DNA from: a virus
Length of the DNA stretch: 33,811 nt
IMG/VR virus record: IMGVR_UViG_3300010403_000019
Location: 1-33,811 of that record
Direction: 5' to 3' (one strand)
Part shown: positions 12,387 through 20,214 of the stretch, one piece after another
Position numbering within the stretch: the stretch's first letter is position 1
Layout: each line of letters starts with the position of its first letter
The notes under the pieces: model-generated
What the model was told of the DNA's origin: nothing
Database searches by the model: none
The model's input: the letters and a program-made list of their open reading frames with translations, nothing else
Program-made: the position numbers and the translations under genes

Positions 12387-12579
12387 CTTGCCTAACGAGA
12401 TTTTTTTTGAAAATCTTGAAAAATCAATTCCAGGAGAAACAATTAGGGATAAATTGTTTTTTCTTAAAATTAGAAATTCAAATTTAGAGAATAAACTAAA
12501 AGGAATGGAGAGTGATTTAAAGTTTTTTTTAAAATCAAGATCCGTTTGCTTAAGGCCTCATAAAGATGATACCGGATAA
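12370..12579 (+). CDS. Small coiled-coil hypothetical protein
   Basis: 69 residues starting MMIFPNLPNEIFFENLEKSI. Residues about 25-55 are a predicted coiled coil (DKLFFLKIRNSNLENKLKGM). It overlaps the Bbp19-like gene by 17 bases and has only a weak Shine-Dalgarno (GGT). It is kept because it fills the space before the scaffold gene in the right strand. Unknown function. Confidence 0.5.
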   Translation: MMIFPNLPNEIFFENLEKSIPGETIRDKLFFLKIRNSNLENKLKGMESDLKFFLKSRSVCLRPHKDDTG

Positions 12580-12589
12580 AGGATTGAAA

Positions 12590-13252
12590 ATGTCAGAATT
12601 AATAAATGAAACAATTTCAGAATCAACAATAGCCTCTGTGATATCTGAGCCAAGATCATATGCTGGTAAATTTGGCTCAGTTGAGGAGCTTGAAACTGCA
12701 TACGGTCATGCCGTTAATGCAATTCGTGAGGCAAATGAATTAAAGAAGATGATGGTTGTTCCTGATGATTATTCTATTCCGGATGGAGTTTCTCTTCGGG
12801 ATATTGAGATATCCGAAATGAAGTCCATGGCTAAAAATGCAGGCCTTAATCAAGCGCATTTTGAAAAAATGACAAAAGACATGCATAGCAGGATCCAAAG
12901 TGGGTTATCTGCATTTGAAGAATCAAAGAAATCTTTAGGGGAAGAAAATTTAAATGTCATTACTGATTATGTAAAAAGGGTTTACCCTGAATCTTTGCAT
13001 GACACCGTGCTAACCAAACTTATAAAGGATAAAAATGCCATGAGCGATGCGATGAGGCACAGAAATGAGTTGTTGAATAGTCAGGCTCCTGGAATGAGCA
13101 GCGGATCAACATCGGTTCCTAAGTCATCTTATGATGGTGAGGGTGAGCTGCATAAGGTTGCTTTGGAATATAAGAAAAATCCAAATGAAAACAACAGAAA
13201 TAGATATATAAACTTGGCTCGTGAAGTTTCAGAGGAAAGATTTAAAAAATGA
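12590..13252 (+). CDS. Capsid assembly scaffolding protein
   Basis: 220 residues starting MSELINETISESTIASVISE with AAGGA 8 bases upstream; an upstream ATG at 12566 lacks a site. The protein is acidic and helical, with SYAGKFGSVEELETAYGHAV near the N-terminus and MVVPDDYSIPDG in the middle, and a Lys/Arg-rich C-terminus (NRNRYINLAREVSEERFKK) as in T7 gp9-type scaffolds, which contact the capsid with a basic helix-turn-helix end. It lies directly before the major capsid gene. Position and composition give the call. Confidence 0.8.
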   Translation: MSELINETISESTIASVISEPRSYAGKFGSVEELETAYGHAVNAIREANELKKMMVVPDDYSIPDGVSLRDIEISEMKSMAKNAGLNQAHFEKMTKDMHSRIQSGLSAFEESKKSLGEENLNVITDYVKRVYPESLHDTVLTKLIKDKNAMSDAMRHRNELLNSQAPGMSSGSTSVPKSSYDGEGELHKVALEYKKNPNENNRNRYINLAREVSEERFKK

Positions 13253-13254
13253 TA

Positions 13255-13282
13255 TTGCAATACACTTGAATTAGAGTATAAT
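13255..13282 (+). promoter_or_regulatory. Strong sigma70-type promoter of the capsid cassette
   Basis: TTGCAA (13255-13260), a 16-base spacer and a perfect TATAAT (13277-13282) lie immediately after the scaffold gene. This is the best promoter match in the window. It would give a leader of about 130 bases before the capsid ATG. Confidence 0.7.
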
Positions 13283-13312
13283 TTACTCATCCGCACGAAA
13301 GCTCTGGAAACA

Positions 13313-13419
13313 GGCAACCTTTTTTGTAAGATCATGACGTTATCGGCTCCTTGAATGGGCAACCCGATAGATGGTCAATAAGAAGCTATTATTGATTACT
13401 CTACTTAAAGGGGTTGCCC
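13313..13419 (+). promoter_or_regulatory. Structured capsid leader with two competing anti-Shine-Dalgarno arms
   Basis: GGGCAACCC (13357-13365) pairs perfectly with GGGTTGCCC (13411-13419), the bases immediately before the capsid ATG, covering part of the AAAGGGG ribosome-binding site. An inner stem TCAATAA (13375-13381) with TTATTGA (13389-13395) has a 7-base loop. A second upstream GGCAACC (13313-13319) could pair with the same GGTTGCC. Two arms competing for one target is switch-like. The structure probably tunes capsid translation; ligand or trans factor unknown. Confidence 0.6.
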
Positions 13420-14304
13420 ATGGCTAACCAAATAAATGAAGCGACTGCAATGCAGTTGTTTGATACCGAAGTAACACTAAAATATCAAAACAACATGAAG
13501 CTTATGGATACCGTTGATGAGCGTCATGGTACCAAAGGAACAACGTTAAATGTTCCAGTGTCTGACCTTATCGAAATGGATGAGGGAAATTTCGCGCCAA
13601 CCGACATCCCAATAAGTCCTGTCAATGAAACAAATCGTCAGGTCGTTACAAAAGATTTTCACGTTAAAACTGCCATTGGTGGTGGTGAAAAAACCTTGTT
13701 TAACTTCGACAAGATAGTTGATCATGCAAAATTACATGCATTAGCTGCTGCTCGTATGACTGATTTTATTAAAATTAATGCAATATTTAGTGATGCTGGT
13801 GTAGGAACAATTAATGTTATTCCAAGTACGACAGGCGTAAACACTTCATTAAATGAAGGAAAAATGGCCGCTGGTATTTCATATTTAGAAAGTCAAGGTG
13901 TTGATGTTCAGGATTACTCTGTTTCTGTTTGGTCTCCCGCACTATTAAAAGAAGGTTTTTATGACGATGACAAAGTTGTAAATTTCTTTTATAACGATGT
14001 AAAGCCTCTGACTGATAATAAAATTAGAGGTTATCTAGGTTGTGATATGAGGTTCCTTGGGTCTAATGGAATAAATCAAATTCCTTTCACATCTTCTTTG
14101 GGTGTAAATACATATCTTGTTCCTATGGTTCATCGTGATGCAATTGTTCAAAGTTTTAATCGAGATGTGTCAACATCAATAACTTGGTTGCCACAACAAG
14201 ATAGATGGGAGCTTCTAACAATCTTAACCAGTGGAGCGTTAATTATTCAATACAATGGTATTGTATTTTTGACTTGTAAAAACCCGTTCACTGAAAATGC
14301 ATAA
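13420..14304 (+). CDS. Major capsid protein
   Basis: 294 residues starting MANQINEATAMQLFDTEVTL. The ATG at 13420 follows AAAGGGG (13407-13413). An upstream in-frame TTG (13414) lies within the leader stem and is rejected. The arrangement of an N-terminal arm, KGTTLNVPVSDLIEMDEG, the P-loop-like FHVKTAIGGGEKTLFNFDKI region, a central A-domain (SVSVWSPALLKEGFYDDDKV), and an end with VHRDAIVQSFNRDV, then LLTILTSGALIIQYNGI, corresponds to the compact HK97-fold capsid proteins of BPP-1-like podoviruses. It is expressed from its own promoter and leader, as expected for the most abundant virion protein. Confidence 0.88.
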   Translation: MANQINEATAMQLFDTEVTLKYQNNMKLMDTVDERHGTKGTTLNVPVSDLIEMDEGNFAPTDIPISPVNETNRQVVTKDFHVKTAIGGGEKTLFNFDKIVDHAKLHALAAARMTDFIKINAIFSDAGVGTINVIPSTTGVNTSLNEGKMAAGISYLESQGVDVQDYSVSVWSPALLKEGFYDDDKVVNFFYNDVKPLTDNKIRGYLGCDMRFLGSNGINQIPFTSSLGVNTYLVPMVHRDAIVQSFNRDVSTSITWLPQQDRWELLTILTSGALIIQYNGIVFLTCKNPFTENA

Positions 14305-14315
14305 GGAGAAATATA

Positions 14316-15008
14316 ATGTCTGGTTTTGAAACTTTCACACCTATTTTTGGTGGTTTAGACGGATCCGCTGTTGGGCTATTTAGCGCATCAACAGCTGATA
14401 ACTATTCAACAATTACTACCGCTGGTTATCTTAATGATATCAATAAGCTTATTAAGCCAAACGATATTATTTATGTAAACTATTCAGATACCAGTGTATT
14501 TCCTATGAACACAGGTCTTTCTGCAACATTTGGGGCTTTTCAAGTAACTTATGATTCTATTTTAGAAAATTGGAGCCTGGTTCAAACTGCGCAAGATGTT
14601 CTGCATTCTCGAGTTGCATTAACAGCGGCTCAATGGAATGGAATGTATGCGACCCCAATTCTTTTGGTTCCAGCCTATGGTGCTAATACACTGATATCTG
14701 TAGATCAAGTTGATATTGGTCTTACTTATGGAACTGTTGTTCTTGCTGGTGGGGGAGTTGTTGGTGCTCAATATGACTCTACTGTTCATGGCGCTGGCGC
14801 AACCGCATCCACAACACTAGCAGCAGCTACATTTTTTGTAACAGCTAGTACAATGTTTCAGTTAGAAGATAGCCTAGGAACTGGTGCTCCTTTTTCTGAA
14901 TCTGTAAATAAGGGCATCTATTTGAGTAATGCAACTGGAGCATTCACAGGCGGAACTGGGTCAACATTTATTGTCGACACCTATTATAGAATTGTAGCAA
15001 CAGTATAG
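14316..15008 (+). CDS. Probable capsid decoration/cement protein
   Basis: 230 residues, ATG with AAGGAG 8 bases upstream, 11 bases after the capsid stop. It is rich in Thr, Ser, Ala and Gly with beta-strand character. After an N-terminal patch (TTAGYLNDINKLIKPNDIIY) typical of small phage head-decoration proteins come repeated Ala/Gly/Thr tracts (VHGAGATASTTLAAATF). The gene shares the capsid transcript and ends at a strong terminator, so it is made in capsid-like amounts. Direct homology is not certain, and a head fibre is an alternative. Confidence 0.65.
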   Translation: MSGFETFTPIFGGLDGSAVGLFSASTADNYSTITTAGYLNDINKLIKPNDIIYVNYSDTSVFPMNTGLSATFGAFQVTYDSILENWSLVQTAQDVLHSRVALTAAQWNGMYATPILLVPAYGANTLISVDQVDIGLTYGTVVLAGGGVVGAQYDSTVHGAGATASTTLAAATFFVTASTMFQLEDSLGTGAPFSESVNKGIYLSNATGAFTGGTGSTFIVDTYYRIVATV

Positions 15009-15017
15009 AAGAATTTT

Positions 15018-15046
15018 GGGGATACCACATGTATCCCCCTTTTTTA
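15018..15046 (+). terminator. Intrinsic terminator after the decoration gene
   Basis: A perfect 8-bp stem GGGGATAC (15018-15025) and GTATCCCC (15031-15038) with a CACAT loop is followed by a T6 tract (15040-15045). It closes the capsid-decoration cassette. Read-through or partial termination would set lower levels of downstream tail genes. Confidence 0.85.
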
Positions 15047-15062
15047 ATTAGGGGGTAATGTT

Positions 15063-15638
15063 GTGCCATCAAAATTAGAAGTTGTTAATCAAGTTCTTTC
15101 AGAAATAGGTCGCCCTCCTGTAGCAAATTTATCAAATAGTGATGATGCTAGCCTAATCATATCTCCAAGAGTTGACTTGTTGTCTCGAGAGTTGCTTCAA
15201 CGAACTGATTGGAATTTTGCTATAATATATAAAGCTGACGCTACACCTCTTCCTGTGAGTATCTCTCCTGATTTCCCATGGACTTTCCAACTTCCCTCTG
15301 ATTTTGGTTCGTTTTATAAGACATCTCCGCAGAATCCGAACTTTGGATTATATTATGAATTCATAAATAACTTTATTTGTACTAATGCAAATCCAATACA
15401 ATATTACTATGTAGTTAATCAAGTTGATTACTCTGTTATTCCAATTTTATTTATGAGAGCTCTTGTTTTATATACTGCTTCAACGGTTTCTCTTTCATTG
15501 ACAAATAATGCTCAATTAACAAGATTTTTAGAAGATAAATATGCCAGAAAATTGGACGATGCTATAAGGCAAAATGATATGCAAAGATATGCTCAATCTA
15601 CCCCTTATAATGATTTCAATAGGCAGACTTATATATGA
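15063..15638 (+). CDS. Tail tubular protein A (T7 gp11-like)
   Basis: 191 residues, close to T7 gp11 (196 aa). The GTG at 15063 is preceded by AGGGGG; the ATG at 15058 is out of frame. The start KLEVVNQVLSEIGRPPVANL and the pattern SRELLQRTDWNFAIIYKADA, then DFPWTFQLPSDFG and MRALVLYTASTVSLSLTNN with FLEDKYARKLDDAIRQND, are hallmark blocks of the gatekeeper ring that joins portal to nozzle. Overlap with the following gene (ATGA) couples the two tail proteins in the usual A-B order. Confidence 0.9.
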   Translation: MPSKLEVVNQVLSEIGRPPVANLSNSDDASLIISPRVDLLSRELLQRTDWNFAIIYKADATPLPVSISPDFPWTFQLPSDFGSFYKTSPQNPNFGLYYEFINNFICTNANPIQYYYVVNQVDYSVIPILFMRALVLYTASTVSLSLTNNAQLTRFLEDKYARKLDDAIRQNDMQRYAQSTPYNDFNRQTYI

Positions 15639-17632
15639 AAATGCCTAGGCAATCTAGTTTTACAATGGGAGAGGTTGACGCAATCAATTGGAAAAGGACT
15701 GATATTGAGTCTTATCTAAAAGCAGCTCAAAGCTTATTGAACTGCGAGGTCTCAACAACTGGTCTGGCGAGAAAAAGAAAAGGAACAAAGTTTCTTGGGG
15801 ATGTGTCTCAGTATATTGATATTAATTCTCAGATGTATGAATTTGTTGATAATAATGGGACTTTTTATTTATTGATATCTAAAGATATGCAGTTTAATGT
15901 GTTTACTATAAATCCATTCGCATTTGTTCAATCTATTTCAACTCCTTACGTGTCTACTGTTTTGCCTGACATAGATTACTCATTAGATAATGACGTTTTA
16001 ATTTTGTCTCATAACGCATATCCATCGGCAAGAATTTACATTAGTAGTTATAGCCCATCTATTGTATTTTCGTATCAAGTTTTGAATATATATCCTTTTC
16101 CAGCGTATGATTTTGGGGATATAAATTACAATAATTACACGGTAAGTTATTCAATTTCAGGAAGTGTTTTAACCTTTGTTATCACAGCTGGTGTTGGCGT
16201 CGCAACTGGGTTTACATCTGAATGGATAGGTGGCTCTATTATAGGGGCTGGCAATAGCGTGAATGATCCAATTGCTTATGCGATAATTACAAATGTTGTT
16301 AATAGCGGAAGTCCATCTGGGCATATAACGACATTTACGGCAAATATACAAATTCCTTTTTTGGCTTCAGGATTTAGCACTTTTGGCTCTCAATATTCAA
16401 TAAAGCAGCCTATTTGGAGTTCAACATTAGGATATGCTTCCAAAGTTGCTTTTTATCAAAATAGACTTTGGTTTGGTGGGACAAAATCGCTTCCTACGAC
16501 TGTCGCTGGATCAAAAACAAATTCTCCATTAAGCTTTGATGTTGGTATTGCAAGAGATACCGATGCTATTGTGTACACAATAGGACAATCAAACGCAGGA
16601 TCTATTCTTTGGATGAACGGTGGAAAACAATTTGAAATATATACTACAAATTATGAATTTGTGGCTCCTCAAAATGAAAATGTTGGATTAACTCCAGGAA
16701 CATTTTCTATCAGGCAGCAATCTGCTTATGGAAGTTCTGAAAACATAAAGCCGACTACGTATATAAATGATAGTTATTATGTTTCAAGAGAAGGAAATGC
16801 AATAATAAATTTTCACTTTGAGGGGGTTGGTCTTTCTTATACCTCTTCAAACATAAGTATTGCATCGGCTCATTTGGTTAAAAATCCAATTAATAGAGCT
16901 TTATTAAGAGGAAGTTCAATAAATCAGGACAATTTCATTTATTATTTAAATGATGATAATAGCGTTACAGCGTTTCAGTTCGCTGCAGAATATAAATTGG
17001 CTGCTCTTACCCCTGTGAAGTTTCAGGATAATGTCACCGTTAAAGATATTGTTTCAATAAACAATAAAATTTATTTCATTAAGAAATATGAGCTGACATC
17101 TCTTCATGCGATTGAAGTATTTGACGACAATGTAAAGGTCGATGGTTTTTTTGATGCTTTTATGGATGCTAGTGGATTAGTTCAAGGATTAAACTCTTTC
17201 AATGGATATACTGTTCAGGTTATTTCAAATGGTGAGGACTATGGTCAATATAAAGTTGTTAATGGAAGAATAACAGTTCAAAATGTTGGCGGAATTCCCG
17301 AGACTGTTATAATTGGATTATTGTATCCGTTAAGAATATCTCCGATGTATGTTTTCTCAGGAGCATCTCAGTCAAATTATTTTAAAAATGTTAGTAGAAT
17401 ATATGTGGATTATTTCAATACAATAAACTTCCAGATATCAGGAACACAAGTTGACTGGCAAACATTCGATGACATTCAGAATTCGACAGAAGTTGTTCCG
17501 AAAAATGGGACAGCAATTGTTTCGTTAGTAACTGGCTGGAATAGATTCGAAACATTTTCTATAACACAGAACTCTCCATTTGATTTGCAAATAACAGGCA
17601 TATCATATCAAATAGATTCTACAATTATATAA
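15635..17632 (+). CDS. Tail tubular protein B / nozzle (T7 gp12-like)
   Basis: 665 residues; T7 gp12 has about 794. It begins PRQSSFTMGEVDAINWKRTD, the standard opening of nozzle proteins (sl.nf..GevsP...gR.Dl..y....... N), with AQSLLNCEVSTTGLARKRKG following. The rest is beta-propeller-like, rich in Asn, Ser, Ile and aromatic residues, including YASKVAFYQNRLWFGGTKSL, where the FyqnRLwfgg block is diagnostic, and a Cys-free C-terminal half. Six copies form the tip of the short tail, and its fibres dock to the adaptor above. Coupled to tail tubular protein A. Confidence 0.92.
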   Translation: MKMPRQSSFTMGEVDAINWKRTDIESYLKAAQSLLNCEVSTTGLARKRKGTKFLGDVSQYIDINSQMYEFVDNNGTFYLLISKDMQFNVFTINPFAFVQSISTPYVSTVLPDIDYSLDNDVLILSHNAYPSARIYISSYSPSIVFSYQVLNIYPFPAYDFGDINYNNYTVSYSISGSVLTFVITAGVGVATGFTSEWIGGSIIGAGNSVNDPIAYAIITNVVNSGSPSGHITTFTANIQIPFLASGFSTFGSQYSIKQPIWSSTLGYASKVAFYQNRLWFGGTKSLPTTVAGSKTNSPLSFDVGIARDTDAIVYTIGQSNAGSILWMNGGKQFEIYTTNYEFVAPQNENVGLTPGTFSIRQQSAYGSSENIKPTTYINDSYYVSREGNAIINFHFEGVGLSYTSSNISIASAHLVKNPINRALLRGSSINQDNFIYYLNDDNSVTAFQFAAEYKLAALTPVKFQDNVTVKDIVSINNKIYFIKKYELTSLHAIEVFDDNVKVDGFFDAFMDASGLVQGLNSFNGYTVQVISNGEDYGQYKVVNGRITVQNVGGIPETVIIGLLYPLRISPMYVFSGASQSNYFKNVSRIYVDYFNTINFQISGTQVDWQTFDDIQNSTEVVPKNGTAIVSLVTGWNRFETFSITQNSPFDLQITGISYQIDSTII

Positions 17633-17641
17633 TGGTGAATT

Positions 17642-18106
17642 ATGTCAGATCCAGGAACGGCAATGATGGTTATCGCAGGCATTGGGGCTGTTAACAAAGC
17701 AGTTGGCGCAGGATATAAGATGGATGCTGCCGATGCAGCTGAGGAAGGGTTGGATCTTCAGTCAAAACAGCAAACTCTTCATTACCAACAAAAAGCACTT
17801 AATAATTATGCTATAACTGAAAAAATATTAGATAGACAGGTTGCTCAGGCTACTACAAGAGGGATTTCCATGTCATCCCCTAGTTTTAATGCTATTCAGA
17901 GAAATACATTGAATATTTCCGCAAAAGAAGGGGCTAATCTGGATATAGAGGAGGCTTTGGCAAAATCAAATATTGATGTAGAGAAGGCGAATGTAAGAAG
18001 AAGTTTATCAGCATCTTTATTTGGGGATATATTTGAAACTGCTGAATCTTTTGCGTCTATTTCAACAAAAATGCCTAGTTATAAGAAAAGTGGGAGTAAG
18101 AAATAA
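17642..18106 (+). CDS. Internal virion protein, gp14-like
   Basis: 154 residues with an Ala/Gly-rich, hydrophobic N-terminus (TAMMVIAGIGAVNKAVGAGY), then a long helix with heptads (LDLQSKQQTLHYQQKALNNY), GISMSSPSFNAIQRNTLNIS in the middle and a basic tail (KMPSYKKSGSKK). T7 gp14 has this arrangement, inserting into the outer membrane to start the ejection channel. It lies in the gp14 position between the nozzle and the gp15/gp16-like proteins. GGTGA precedes the ATG. Confidence 0.75.
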   Translation: MSDPGTAMMVIAGIGAVNKAVGAGYKMDAADAAEEGLDLQSKQQTLHYQQKALNNYAITEKILDRQVAQATTRGISMSSPSFNAIQRNTLNISAKEGANLDIEEALAKSNIDVEKANVRRSLSASLFGDIFETAESFASISTKMPSYKKSGSKK

Positions 18107-20214
18107 TGGCAGAAGAATTTGCTCAATTTCAAGAAGGGCAACCATTAATAAAAGAATCGGAAGTTAGAACAAAAGCTACTGGTTTTGAGAAAATGGGTGC
18201 CGTTCTTGGCGTGGCGGCAAAAGAATTATTTTCAAAATCTGAAAATATGGCCCAGGAAGCTAGCAGTACAAATTATTTGCAATCGCAAGCCATGCTTTCA
18301 GAATTAAATTCCTCTGCAAAAATGCAAATTCTTGAAAATCCTAATATGGGGCCAATGATCGCCGAAAAAACAAAAGAAAATGCAGAGATAATAAAAGAAA
18401 GCGCATTTTTGAACAGCTCAGATAGATCAAAATTTGATTCTATGGCAGATGATACAATGAGATCCCTTGCATTTGATGGTAAAAAATCTCAATTAGGAGT
18501 TATTCAAGAACAAGCAAAATTTGAAACTTTAAATAATTTTCAAAGAAATTTAGAAGCGTATAGCAAGTCAATGTTCTCTTTAGATCCTAAGGCCGCAATC
18601 GAGCAACAAAATGCAATGCTTGAATCAATTCGAGGGCAAGTTTCTCAAGGTATATTAACGGCGCATGAAGGCGCCCATATGCATAATATGATGTCAAATG
18701 AAATAAGGCGTCATGATGAAATAGTGAGCGCGATTAAACAAGGAAATGCAACAGCTTCCACATTTCATGCAATAAAAGCTTTTTCTAGCGATTCAACGAC
18801 AGACAATGCAAGACTTCCGACAAATGAAAATTCTAGGCAAATATATGACTTAAATTCTGAATATTCCTCTATAGAAGATGTTAAAGCAGCTTATGCGCAA
18901 GGGCATACAGTTAATCCCGCTATTTTCTATTCAATAAAGAGTCCTCATGCGATTATAAAATTAAATAATTACAAAGAAGGTGCTCACATTGCAGACGGAA
19001 TGATATATTCGGCTGATTCTTTCCCGAACATTCAAAATAAAATAAAAGAACTAAAATCAATTCATGAAAGGAATGGTTCTCAACAAGGAATGTTGGATAG
19101 GCTTAATAATATTGTATCCGACTTTGAAAATGGAGATGGTTTAAAGTATGTTTCAAATGTTCAGACCGGAGCTCAAGCTCAGGAAAAATATTTGACTCAA
19201 AAATCAGCTATAGAATCATCAAAAAATAGTGATGAGGTAAAATCAAAAGCGCTTACTGAAATACATAATGAATTTTTGACATCTATAAATCAAACATATG
19301 AATCGATGAAAATTCCCCAGCAATACAGAACATTATTTCCATCATCTCATGTTAATTCTGTTAAACGATCCCTATTTGATCCTGATGGGAAAGTTGTGGA
19401 AGGCCTGAACTACATATGGAAAACAAAAAAAGATGCATTGCCTTATTTGGCAAATCAAATGGGAAACCCTGCTCAGGCTATGACGGTAATGACTCTTGGA
19501 TTGTTAAAAGGAAAAGCTGACTCTGCATTTTTGACAAATCTTGCTATTACTCAAAAGCAAGGAATTGATTACAATAACTCTCTTATACAAATAAAAACAG
19601 ATTCCAACAAAAACCCTATTACTGATGGAAGAATAAAATCCGACTTAATGACAACGTCAGGGCTTGATGGTTTTAGAAAAATAAATGAACACTCTCCGTC
19701 TGTAAAGGGAGAAACTCCAATTTCGGCAACTGTTGAAATGGGCATGAATTATATAAAGGGGCGCGCTGTTCAAATGCGAGATCCTGAGATAAAGAAATAC
19801 AAAGAATATATGGAAGAATTTACATCAAATATATCTAGAGGATATGCTCCTATAGTTGGAAATAATTTTACTATAGATTCTAATGTTATTCCTGTTTCTG
19901 AAAGCCAGGCGGAAATGATATCTAATCATGCGATTCGGGATGTTTACAGAAAAAAACTCAAAGAAGGTTATACAAAGCAGCAACTAGAAATAGAGTATGT
20001 TAACAACCCATACAAGGTAATTAGCTCTCCAACAGGTCACCTGACAGTTGTAAATTTGAGAGGAAATGTTCTTTTGGATCCATCTGGTCAACCATATTAT
20101 GATCATTTATATTTAGGAACAACATTGTCTGCTGCTCGTGAGGATGTTGATAATCCAATATTTACTGCCTCTGGAAAAAGAGAGCACAATAGTGAACTTA
20201 GTAGGAGATATTAG
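18106..20214 (+). CDS. Internal virion (ejection) protein, gp15-like
   Basis: 702 residues, similar in size to T7 gp15 (747). The start overlaps the preceding stop (TAATG). The N-terminus is polar and helical (FEKMGAVLGVAAKELFSKSE), and the whole protein is a long run of charged alpha-helices without membrane segments, with KYVSNVQTGAQAQEKYLTQK in the centre and VDNPIFTASGKREHNSELSR at the end. In T7, gp15 polymerises in the periplasm to extend the DNA channel. The call depends on position, size and helical composition, because these proteins diverge strongly. Confidence 0.7.
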   Translation: MAEEFAQFQEGQPLIKESEVRTKATGFEKMGAVLGVAAKELFSKSENMAQEASSTNYLQSQAMLSELNSSAKMQILENPNMGPMIAEKTKENAEIIKESAFLNSSDRSKFDSMADDTMRSLAFDGKKSQLGVIQEQAKFETLNNFQRNLEAYSKSMFSLDPKAAIEQQNAMLESIRGQVSQGILTAHEGAHMHNMMSNEIRRHDEIVSAIKQGNATASTFHAIKAFSSDSTTDNARLPTNENSRQIYDLNSEYSSIEDVKAAYAQGHTVNPAIFYSIKSPHAIIKLNNYKEGAHIADGMIYSADSFPNIQNKIKELKSIHERNGSQQGMLDRLNNIVSDFENGDGLKYVSNVQTGAQAQEKYLTQKSAIESSKNSDEVKSKALTEIHNEFLTSINQTYESMKIPQQYRTLFPSSHVNSVKRSLFDPDGKVVEGLNYIWKTKKDALPYLANQMGNPAQAMTVMTLGLLKGKADSAFLTNLAITQKQGIDYNNSLIQIKTDSNKNPITDGRIKSDLMTTSGLDGFRKINEHSPSVKGETPISATVEMGMNYIKGRAVQMRDPEIKKYKEYMEEFTSNISRGYAPIVGNNFTIDSNVIPVSESQAEMISNHAIRDVYRKKLKEGYTKQQLEIEYVNNPYKVISSPTGHLTVVNLRGNVLLDPSGQPYYDHLYLGTTLSAAREDVDNPIFTASGKREHNSELSRRY

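Noticed and set aside
12566-12589. Upstream ATG for the scaffold gene
   Set aside because: It lacks a ribosome-binding site and lies in the preceding gene, whereas the ATG at 12590 has AAGGA at the right distance.
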